Program-made: the position numbers and the translations under genes
Shown here: positions 1 through 5,290 of the stretch, in pieces
Layout: the number at the start of each line of letters is the position of its first letter
How positions within the stretch are numbered: position 1 is the stretch's first letter
Assembly: GCA_028290765.1 (NCBI GenBank)
Contig: JAQGJF010000839.1
Span: forward strand, 1 to 5,640
Origin: Tardiphaga sp.
GTDB lineage: Bacteria; Pseudomonadota; Alphaproteobacteria; Rhizobiales; Xanthobacteraceae
Direction: 5' to 3'
DNA: 5,640 nt
The notes under the pieces: generated by a model
Seen by the model: the letters and a program-made list of their open reading frames with translations, nothing else
Database searches by the model: none
Told to the model about the DNA's origin: nothing

Positions 1-1785
1 TGCACGCGAGGCTTTCGCGATGTCATCGAGATCCGCCGCGCCAACAAGGAGGACCTTTGGGACACCTACAAGGACGTCGTGAAGCCCTATATCCCGCGGC
101 GCGACCGCCTGGTTGTCGAGGAGCGTACCGACGCCCAGGGCGTGGTCGTCACTTCGCTCGACGAGGCCGGCGCCCGCACGGTCGCCCGCACCTTGAAGCG
201 CCGCAACGTGGCGGCCGTCGCCGTCTGCTTCATGAACGCCTATATGAACGGCGCCAATGAGCGGCGCATGAAGTCGATCCTCGAAGAGGAAATGCCGGGC
301 GTGCCGATCTCGATCTCCTCGGGCGTGCTGCCGGAAATCTTCGAGCATGAACGCTTCTCCACAACCGTCGTCAATGCGGCGCTCAGCCCGGTTGTGGTTG
401 ATTACACCACCCGCCTCGGCGAGCGCCTGAAGCAGGAAGGTTACACGCGAGACCTTTTGTTGCTGCATACCGGCGGCGGCGTGATGACGCCGAAAAGCGT
501 CAAGGATTTCGCCGCACGCCTCGCCGGCTCCGGCATCGCAGCGGGCGCCATTGCAAGCCGCCACATCGCCATGCTGTGCGGGTTCAACAACTCCATCGGC
601 CTCGACATGGGCGGCACGTCCACCGACGTGTCGCTGGCCTATCAGGGGCAGTCCCGCGTCACCAAGGATTGGCATGTCGAATTCGGCTACCCGATCCGCT
701 TCTCCTCGATCGAGGTCCTGACCATTGGCGCCGGCGGCGGATCGCTGGCCTGGACCGACGAGGCGGGCTCTTTGCGCAACGGCCCGCAATCGGCTGGCGC
801 CAATCCGGGGCCGGCCTGCTACGGCAACGGCAACAAGCAGGCCACCAACACCGATGCCAATGTGGTGCTGGGCCGGCTCGGCACCAGTCTTGCCGGCGGC
901 AAGATCATGCTTGATCCCGCGCTTGCCGCCGGGGCGGTAGACGACAGCGTTGCCGGGCCGTTCGGCCTGACGCGCGAGGCTGCCGCCGACGCCATCATCC
1001 GGGTCGCCAACGCCAACATGTCGGACGCGGTCCGTCTGATCTCGATCAGCCGTGGTTACGATCCTCGCGATTTCGCACTGGTCGCCTTCGGCGGAGCCGG
1101 TGCCCTGCATGGCGCGGCGATTGCGAAAGACCTCGCCATTCCCGCCGTGATCGTGCCGCCAAATCCGGGCGTCACCTCGGCGCTCGGCTGTCTGCTCGTG
1201 GATATCCAGCACGACTTTTCCGAGAGCTATCTCGCGGGCGCCGACGACGCCGATCCGGCGGCGATCGAAACCGAGTTCGGACGCCTGGAAGAGGAAGCCC
1301 TGGAGCGCCTCGCGCATGAGGGCGTCGCCTCCGCCGACATCGTGCTGCAGCGAACCATCGACATGATGTATCAGGGCCAGTGGCGCTCTCTGGCCGTGGC
1401 CGCGCCGAGCCCGATCGGGGCATTGGCAGGGTTGATCGAAGCGTTCCACCGCCAGCACGAGCGCGAGTATAATTTCCGCCGCGACGAAGCGCCGGTCGGC
1501 CTGTTCCGCCTCAACCTCAAGGCGATCGGCGTGGTGCCGAAGGCCGAACTGGCCGCGCATGAACCCACTGGCCTGATCCCCCAGCCGACGAGCCGCCGCC
1601 CGGTCTGGTTCGATGACGGCGTCGCCATCGACACCCCGGTCTATGAACGCGTCGACCTTCCCGCGGGCTTCATCCTGGCAGGACCGGCGGTGGTCGAACA
1701 GGTCGATTCGACCGTGGTGATCCCGCCGGGAACCCGCGCCGAAGTCGACAAATATCTCAACATCATCATCCGCGTGAAGGATTGA
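1..1785 (+). CDS. hyuA: Hydantoinase/oxoprolinase subunit A (HyuA-type), 5' truncated by window edge
   Basis: ATP-using subunit of the hydantoinase/5-oxoprolinase/acetone carboxylase superfamily. In the family it phosphorylates an amide or carbonyl substrate for the B subunit, in the cytoplasm. The frame is open from base 1, so the visible 594 codons lack the true start. The family is usually near 690 residues and the T-x-GF motif (TRGFRD, bases 4-21) normally lies about 80-90 residues in, so roughly 80-100 residues are missing. GTG at 79 is internal, not the start. Visible in order: the end of the N-terminal domain with PYIPRRDRL; STTVVNAALSP near 359-391; HTGGG (466-480); the actin-like phosphate loop DMGGTSTDV (604-630); PGPACYG (805-825); NTDANVVLG; FGGAGALHG (1087-1113); and a C-terminal domain ending with GPAVVEQVDSTVVIPPGT. 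Two deviations from the usual family motifs are SGIAAG for SGPAAG (529-546) and A for P in FGGAGPLH. hyuB follows after 5 bases. Family assignment is secure; the substrate is unknown. Confidence 0.95.
   Translation, partial: CTRGFRDVIEIRRANKEDLWDTYKDVVKPYIPRRDRLVVEERTDAQGVVVTSLDEAGARTVARTLKRRNVAAVAVCFMNAYMNGANERRMKSILEEEMPGVPISISSGVLPEIFEHERFSTTVVNAALSPVVVDYTTRLGERLKQEGYTRDLLLLHTGGGVMTPKSVKDFAARLAGSGIAAGAIASRHIAMLCGFNNSIGLDMGGTSTDVSLAYQGQSRVTKDWHVEFGYPIRFSSIEVLTIGAGGGSLAWTDEAGSLRNGPQSAGANPGPACYGNGNKQATNTDANVVLGRLGTSLAGGKIMLDPALAAGAVDDSVAGPFGLTREAAADAIIRVANANMSDAVRLISISRGYDPRDFALVAFGGAGALHGAAIAKDLAIPAVIVPPNPGVTSALGCLLVDIQHDFSESYLAGADDADPAAIETEFGRLEEEALERLAHEGVASADIVLQRTIDMMYQGQWRSLAVAAPSPIGALAGLIEAFHRQHEREYNFRRDEAPVGLFRLNLKAIGVVPKAELAAHEPTGLIPQPTSRRPVWFDDGVAIDTPVYERVDLPAGFILAGPAVVEQVDSTVVIPPGTRAEVDKYLNIIIRVKD
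1777..1781 (+). promoter_or_regulatory. Ribosome binding site that decides the hyuB start
   Basis: AAGGA lies inside the last codons of hyuA, 9 bases before ATG 1791. It directly abuts the alternative in-frame TTG at 1782, which would leave no spacing. This favours ATG 1791 over the longer reading that overlaps the hyuA stop. Confidence 0.7.
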
Positions 1786-1790
1786 TCCCG

Positions 1791-3791
1791 ATGGTCGCCA
1801 AACCCACCCTCGATCCCGTCACCTTCGAGGTGCTGAAGAACTCCTTCATCACCAGCGTCGACCAGATGGGCGAGCAGATCCTGCGGACCTGCTATTCCTT
1901 CGTCATCTACAACCACGATTTTTCCAGCGCCCTGCACGACGCCGACGGCAATTCGGCGGCGCAGGGCAATCAGGACATCGCCGTCCATGTCGGCACGCTG
2001 CATTTCACCTGCAAGGACGTGATGCGCGCCTTTGCCGGCGACATGCATCCGGGCGACGTCTACGCCATCAACGATCCCTATGCGGGGGGCACCCATTTCT
2101 CCGATGTGCGCCTGATCCGGCCGATCTTTTCCGACGGCAAGATCATCGCCTTCAGCCAGTCGAACGGCCATTGGTCGGATGTCGGCGGCAGCGTGCCGGG
2201 CTCATTCGACGTCTCGGCGCGCGACATGTTCCGCGAAGGGTTGCGCATCACGCCGGTCCGCCTGTTCGACAAGGGGCGCTTCTGCAGCGATGTTGCCCAT
2301 CTCATCGCCTCCAACACGCGCGATCCGGTCTCGATCATCGGCGACATCCATGCGCAGGCGCAGGCGACCCAGGTCTGCGAGCGCGAAATCCTGCGCCTTG
2401 TCGACAAATATGGTCACGACACCGTCACGACAGGACTCTCGGAGGTGCAGGACTATGTCGAGCGCGCCATGCGGCAGCGCATCGCCGCCCTGCCGGATGG
2501 AGAATGGGAAACCCAGGACTTCATCGACCGCGACCCCGCCGGCCGGGAAGGGCTGATCCCGATCAAGGTCAAGCTGACGATCAAGGGCGACAAGGTGATC
2601 TACGATTTCACCGGCAGCCATCCGACCATCGGCTCGATCTACAATTCCGCCTTTGGTGCGACTTTCTCGGCTGTCGCCGCCGGGATGAAGACCTTCTTCC
2701 CGGATCTGCCGCTCAACAGCGGCTTCTACCGTGTCTTCGAGATCATCGCACCGGAAGGCAGCATCGTCGATGCCAAGTGGCCGGTTGCCGTCACCGGATT
2801 CCTGATGCCGTTCGAGAAGATCATGAATGCCATCTACGAGATCTGGTCGAATATCCTGCCGCATCGCGCCCTCGCCTGTGCCTTCAACCTGGAATATCTG
2901 CTGACGGGAGGGCTCGACGGTAGGCGGGCGGACAAGCCGATCTTCATGTTCTATGACTGGCTGCCCGGCGGTTGGGGCGGACGCAACGGCAAGGACGGCA
3001 GCAACGTCACCACAGCCTGCTTCGGCACCGGCCTGATGGCCCAGCCGGTCGAAGGACAGGAGCGCGCCAACCCGATTCTCACCACCGAATTCGAAATCCT
3101 CACCGACTCCGCCGGACCCGGAAAATGGCGCGGCGGCGTCGGTGCGCGCAAGACATCGTTGATGCTCAAGGCGGAGAAAACCGTCATCTCCTATATATGC
3201 GACCGCGAGCGGGCCGTGGTCTGGGGCATCGAGGGCGGCTTGCCGTCGATCCCGCACGGCCTCACTTTGCAACGTGCAGGGAGCGACAAGGAGGAATGGC
3301 TCGGCGCCACCTTCTCCGATGTGCCGATCGGTGAAGGCGACAGCTTCAGCCGTCCGACCGCAGGCGGCGGTGGATTCGGTGACCCGCTGCAACGCGATCC
3401 CGCGCTCGTCCTCCAGGATGTGATCGACGACTATGTTTCGATCGAACGGGCTGCCAAGGACTACGGCGTCGTCATCAAGGCGATCGATCCGGAGATCTGC
3501 GAATACGAGATCGACGAAGCCGCGACCAAAGCGGAACGTGAAACGATCGCCGGCCAGCGCCAGGATTGGCTCGCCACGCCTGCGGAAGAGGTCGCGGCAG
3601 CCTATCGCGCCGGCAGCATCGACAAGCTCGATGTGGTGCGCCGCTATGCCGTGGTGCTGGATTGGAAAAATGGCGCGCTGCTGCCGAACTCCACCGCGCA
3701 ATTCCGCGACATGTTCCGCAAGCGCTCCGCCGCCAAATGGGCAGAGCGCGGCGATGCCAGTTCCGCCGCGATCCGGTCGCTGGCGTCATGA
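1791..3791 (+). CDS. hyuB: Hydantoinase/oxoprolinase subunit B (HyuB-type)
   Basis: Second subunit of the HyuAB enzyme. In the family it holds the metal-dependent site where the activated amide is hydrolysed (hydantoinase, oxoprolinase, caprolactamase) or the substrate carboxylated (acetone carboxylase). From ATG 1791 it is 666 residues. Recognisable stretches: DPVTFEVLKNSF at the N-terminus; NHDFSSALHDADG; NDPYAGGTH (residues 94-102); HWSDVGG (127-133); EGLRITPVRL; GDIHAQ; and glycine-rich GGGGFGDP (525-532) followed by RDPALVLQDV, YGVV and an E/D-EAATKAER segment. H102, D105 and H127 have the spacing of the His/Asp/His manganese ligands I recall for acetone carboxylase alpha. After the conserved core there is a tail of about 80 residues (587-666) containing RRYAVVLDW, longer than many HyuB proteins. 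It sits 5 bases behind hyuA and is surely cotranscribed. The substrate (amide, lactam, hydantoin or ketone-like) cannot be told. Confidence 0.95.
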   Translation: MVAKPTLDPVTFEVLKNSFITSVDQMGEQILRTCYSFVIYNHDFSSALHDADGNSAAQGNQDIAVHVGTLHFTCKDVMRAFAGDMHPGDVYAINDPYAGGTHFSDVRLIRPIFSDGKIIAFSQSNGHWSDVGGSVPGSFDVSARDMFREGLRITPVRLFDKGRFCSDVAHLIASNTRDPVSIIGDIHAQAQATQVCEREILRLVDKYGHDTVTTGLSEVQDYVERAMRQRIAALPDGEWETQDFIDRDPAGREGLIPIKVKLTIKGDKVIYDFTGSHPTIGSIYNSAFGATFSAVAAGMKTFFPDLPLNSGFYRVFEIIAPEGSIVDAKWPVAVTGFLMPFEKIMNAIYEIWSNILPHRALACAFNLEYLLTGGLDGRRADKPIFMFYDWLPGGWGGRNGKDGSNVTTACFGTGLMAQPVEGQERANPILTTEFEILTDSAGPGKWRGGVGARKTSLMLKAEKTVISYICDRERAVVWGIEGGLPSIPHGLTLQRAGSDKEEWLGATFSDVPIGEGDSFSRPTAGGGGFGDPLQRDPALVLQDVIDDYVSIERAAKDYGVVIKAIDPEICEYEIDEAATKAERETIAGQRQDWLATPAEEVAAAYRAGSIDKLDVVRRYAVVLDWKNGALLPNSTAQFRDMFRKRSAAKWAERGDASSAAIRSLAS

Positions 3792-3796
3792 GGAAC

Positions 3797-3838
3797 AGCC
3801 GTCTCCTGCCCAGCTTCGGCCTGTTGACGGACGGCTTT
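3797..3838 (+). terminator. Weak stem-loop after hyuB, possible terminator
   Basis: AGCCGTC (3797-3803) pairs perfectly with GACGGCT (3830-3836) across a 26-base loop, which can form a small inner GCC/GGC stem (3808-3810 with 3818-3820). The stem starts 5 bases after the hyuB stop and is followed by only three T (3836-3838). The position suits the end of the hyuAB transcript. The large loop and short T run make intrinsic termination doubtful; it may instead stabilise a 3' end or do nothing. Confidence 0.3.
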
Positions 3839-3900
3839 CCTGCGGTCCGGGTTGCTGAAACCGCTGCTTTGCAAGGCCGGCACCGCGGGACATCTGCACG

Positions 3901-3924
3901 GCCCGTCAGGTTTCGAAAACGGGC
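3901..3924 (+). repeat. Short inverted repeat in the hyuB-gntR gap
   Basis: GCCCGT (3901-3906) and ACGGGC (3919-3924) form a 6-bp stem with a 12-base loop that contains the palindrome TTTCGAAA (3911-3918). No T tract follows, so it is not a standard terminator. The rest of 3792-3990 shows no gene or recognisable site; the long open frame through it has no coding character. Confidence 0.3.
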
Positions 3925-3998
3925 TTCGGCACCTAAAATTCGATCATTCTGCCTACGGCCTGTGCGCTGCAATGCACAAAGTTTCTGCAACCAAACTA

Positions 3999-4024
3999 TT
4001 GACATTAAAAGATATTTTTATAAT
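3999..4024 (+). promoter_or_regulatory. Sigma-70-type promoter of the gntR-family gene
   Basis: A perfect -35 hexamer TTGACA (3999-4004) and a perfect -10 hexamer TATAAT (4019-4024) lie in a strikingly AT-rich patch, the only one in this GC-rich window. The spacer is 14 bases, shorter than the usual 16-18. Another pairing, TAATCT (4021-4026) at 16 bases, fits the consensus poorly. Transcription would start near 4031, giving a leader of about 87 bases to ATG 4118. The short spacing suggests a weak or activator-dependent promoter. Confidence 0.6.
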
Positions 4025-4047
4025 CTGTCCACAGTATACCAGGGCCC
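4025..4047 (+). promoter_or_regulatory. Dyad-rich candidate operator over the gntR start site
   Basis: Directly after the -10 box come CTGT-CC-ACAG (4025-4034), the overlapping palindrome GTATAC (4034-4039) and GGGCCC (4042-4047). CAGTATACCA (4032-4041) matches 8 of 10 bases of the TGGTATACCA-like sites bound by several GntR/FCD regulators. The position over the predicted transcription start fits autorepression. Which dyad matters, if any, cannot be told. Confidence 0.35.
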
Positions 4048-4117
4048 AAATCTCGTCCGAGCGAGTAGCTGTCCAGGCGATCGAGGGGATCTGGAAACCG
4101 CCGGAGAGGCGCGGTCG

Positions 4118-4891
4118 ATGGCTTTTTCAGCGAAAAGTTCTGCTGCGCAGCGCCTGACAGAGACACCCAGCCTGTCGGATCAGGTCCGCAATATTCTTCT
4201 GGAGGCGCTGACCTCGGGTCGTTTGCGGCCGGGCGGCCGCATCAATGAAGCGGAGCTCGCGCGCGTGCTGTGTATCAGCCGCAATCCGATCCGCGAGGCC
4301 GTCTCCGGACTGGCGCAGCGCGGCTTCCTGGTCTCGGCACCGCGCCGGGGTCATTTCATGCGGCTGTTCTCGCCAAGGGATGTGAACGATGTGTTCTCGT
4401 TCCGGATCTGCGTGGAATCCTTCGCCATCCGGCAGGCTTTGCCGCAGATGACGCCAGGCGACCACGCCGGTCTGCGGGACATTGTCACGCGGATGATCGA
4501 CGCGGCGCAGGCGGAACGACTGACCGGTTTGCGCCAGGCCGATATCGCCCTGCATCGGCGCATCTGCGAATTGTCGCGAAATCGCCAGACGCTGCGCGCC
4601 CATGAAGGCATCGACACCGAGGTGCAGATGCTGATCGCTTCGGTCGATCTCGAGCATGAAACACCGATGGAGTCGGCGCTGGCTCATGTGCCGATCGTGG
4701 AGGCGATGGCCACCGGTAACGTCGCCGATTCCATCGACGCCATGGAGCACCATCTGAAGACCACATGGGCGCGTGTCCTCAAGGTCTATGATGAGGGCGG
4801 TCTTCGCGACGACAAGCCATCGCGCCGGTCTGCCGGATCCGCGAAGAGCAGCGTTTTTTTACGTCATACGTCCGATGCGTTGCCAGGTTGA
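4118..4891 (+). CDS. GntR-family transcriptional regulator, FadR/FCD subfamily
   Basis: DNA-binding regulator of 257 residues, likely controlling the neighbouring catabolic and transport genes in response to a small organic acid. The N-terminal winged helix-turn-helix (about 17-82) shows the family pattern: SLSDQVRNILLEALTSGRL, then RINEAELARVL, SRNPIREAVSGLAQRGFL, and the wing RRGH. The all-helical FCD domain (about 88-220) keeps the metal/ligand residues: D142-x3-H146, H190 and H212. The 22-residue gap between the last two histidines is as I recall for zinc-binding FCD proteins. ATG 4118 is chosen because GGAGAGG (4103-4109) sits 8 bases upstream. The same frame is open back into hyuB, but that part contains the promoter and lacks coding character. 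Residues 230-257 after the FCD domain are basic, Ser/Arg-rich and atypical, and their DNA contains an inverted repeat and a T7 run. Family is certain; target and effector are inferred. Confidence 0.93.
   Translation: MAFSAKSSAAQRLTETPSLSDQVRNILLEALTSGRLRPGGRINEAELARVLCISRNPIREAVSGLAQRGFLVSAPRRGHFMRLFSPRDVNDVFSFRICVESFAIRQALPQMTPGDHAGLRDIVTRMIDAAQAERLTGLRQADIALHRRICELSRNRQTLRAHEGIDTEVQMLIASVDLEHETPMESALAHVPIVEAMATGNVADSIDAMEHHLKTTWARVLKVYDEGGLRDDKPSRRSAGSAKSSVFLRHTSDALPG
4801..4860 (+). terminator. Terminator-like inverted repeat plus T7 inside the 3' end of the gntR gene
   Basis: TCTTCGCG (4801-4808) is an exact inverted repeat of CGCGAAGA (4840-4847). Between them a CCGG-TCTG-CCGG stem-loop (4825-4836) can form, and a run of seven T lies at 4854-4860. 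The T run starts 6 bases after the stem, further than usual, and the whole element is within coding sequence, so strength is uncertain. It could attenuate read-through into the small zinc-ribbon gene. Confidence 0.35.
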
Positions 4892-4915
4892 ACACGGTCG
4901 CAGGGGATTGCGCAC

Positions 4916-5110
4916 ATGAAGTTCGCTCAGAACAGAATGTACATCGAGAGCTACAACAAATGTCCGAATTGCGGAATTCTGCTCTATGAGAAGCCCGCGA
5001 ACTCAGGCGTCAGTACGGTCAATTCGGCGGGAAAGACCTATTGTTCCAGTTGGTGCGTGAAGTGGGAAGAACAACGCAGCCGCAAGCGGAAGGCCGAAAT
5101 TTCCGCCTGA
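4916..5110 (+). CDS. Small four-cysteine zinc-ribbon/treble-clef-like protein
   Basis: A 64-residue protein I do not recognise by name. It has C16-P-N-C19-G near the N-terminus and Y-C43-S-S-W-C47 later, a C-x2-C / C-x3-C set typical of a structural zinc site. The FCS/YCS-x2-C knuckle resembles YacG, TRASH and YHS/MYM-type treble clefs. It is not YacG: the DLG motif after the last cysteine is absent, replaced by KWEEQRSRKRK, a basic helical tail. No signal peptide or membrane segment is seen. ATG 4916 has AGGGGA (4902-4907) 8 bases upstream; the next ATG (4937) has no comparable site. It lies 24 bases after the gntR gene and is probably cotranscribed with it. The role is unknown. One possibility, by context, is an accessory or small subunit for HyuAB, since acetone carboxylase has a zinc-binding gamma subunit, though that is much larger (about 20 kDa). 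A nucleic-acid-binding role is equally open. Confidence 0.8.
   Translation: MKFAQNRMYIESYNKCPNCGILLYEKPANSGVSTVNSAGKTYCSSWCVKWEEQRSRKRKAEISA
5091..5108 (+). repeat. 18-base near-perfect palindrome across the zinc-ribbon gene stop
   Basis: AGGCCGAAATTTCCGCCT is self-complementary at 16 of 18 positions, with one C/C mismatch pair (5095, 5104). It covers the last codons and the first base of the TGA. As RNA it could fold around an AATT loop, but no T run follows, so it is a poor terminator. As DNA it resembles a protein-binding dyad. Confidence 0.45.
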
Positions 5111-5146
5111 TGTTCTGACGATCGGCCAGGTCGGCTGCGCATTGCC

Positions 5147-5160
5147 TTGGTGAAACCGAA
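5147..5160 (+). promoter_or_regulatory. Candidate FCD/GntR operator upstream of the transporter gene
   Basis: TTGGT-GAA-ACCGAA contains the perfect half-sites GGT and ACC around a 3-base spacer. It resembles the TNGTNNNACNA/TTGGTNNNACCAA pattern of FadR/PdhR-type regulators, with one mismatch in the right arm. It lies about 130 bases before the binding-protein start and touches a weak AATAAT -10-like box (5159-5164) that lacks a good -35. A motif this short is expected about once by chance in such a window, so context is the main support. Confidence 0.3.
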
Positions 5161-5176
5161 TAATCGACGCGGCGTG

Positions 5177-5199
5177 CATCGTCACTTTCGCGAACGATG
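5177..5199 (+). repeat. Small stem-loop in the leader of the binding-protein gene
   Basis: CATCGT (5177-5182) and ACGATG (5194-5199) form a perfect 6-bp stem over an 11-base loop. An alternative overlapping palindrome is TTCGCGAA (5187-5194). No T tract follows. It might lie in the 5' leader of the transporter transcript; no known riboswitch architecture is recognised. Confidence 0.25.
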
Positions 5200-5279
5200 A
5201 AGCTATGCCCGGCCATCTGGCGCGGGAGTTCGAACGTGTCCACCATGCAGGCCGCAATCATGCGCCTGCTGCTTACAGT

Positions 5280-5285
5280 AGGAGG
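5280..5285 (+). promoter_or_regulatory. Strong ribosome binding site that fixes the TTG start
   Basis: AGGAGG sits 5 bases before TTG 5291. An in-frame TAG at 5279-5281 excludes any earlier start, and the first in-frame ATG (5387) would remove the signal peptide, so TTG is the start. Confidence 0.8.
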
Positions 5286-5290
5286 GTGTC

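Noticed and set aside
57..260. A 67-codon frame overlapping the start of hyuA
   Set aside because: It is an Arg-rich out-of-frame shadow of hyuA, whose own frame is open from base 1 with family motifs.
1782..1790. TTG 1782 as the hyuB start overlapping the hyuA stop
   Set aside because: The AAGGA site abuts it with no spacing; ATG 1791 has a 9-base spacing and is the commoner codon.
2202..3701. A 499-codon open frame on the - strand inside hyuB
   Set aside because: It is a mirror of hyuB: GC-rich codons leave few stops on the complement. The translation has no recognisable domains, while the + strand frame matches HyuB end to end.
3788..4117. A possible longer regulator start: ATG 3788 overlaps the hyuB stop as ATGA and is in frame with the GntR protein
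   Set aside because: The extra 110 residues have no regulator character, the DNA contains the AT-rich promoter, and ATG 4118 has a good ribosome site exactly where the family's wHTH leader should begin.
4127..4753. A 208-codon - strand open frame within the gntR gene
   Set aside because: It is a complement shadow of a clear wHTH-FCD regulator, with no supported start or domain.
5218..5234. A sigma-54-like TGGCGC-N5-TTCG near the transporter gene
   Set aside because: The -12 element lacks the essential GC and the -24 element is imperfect.
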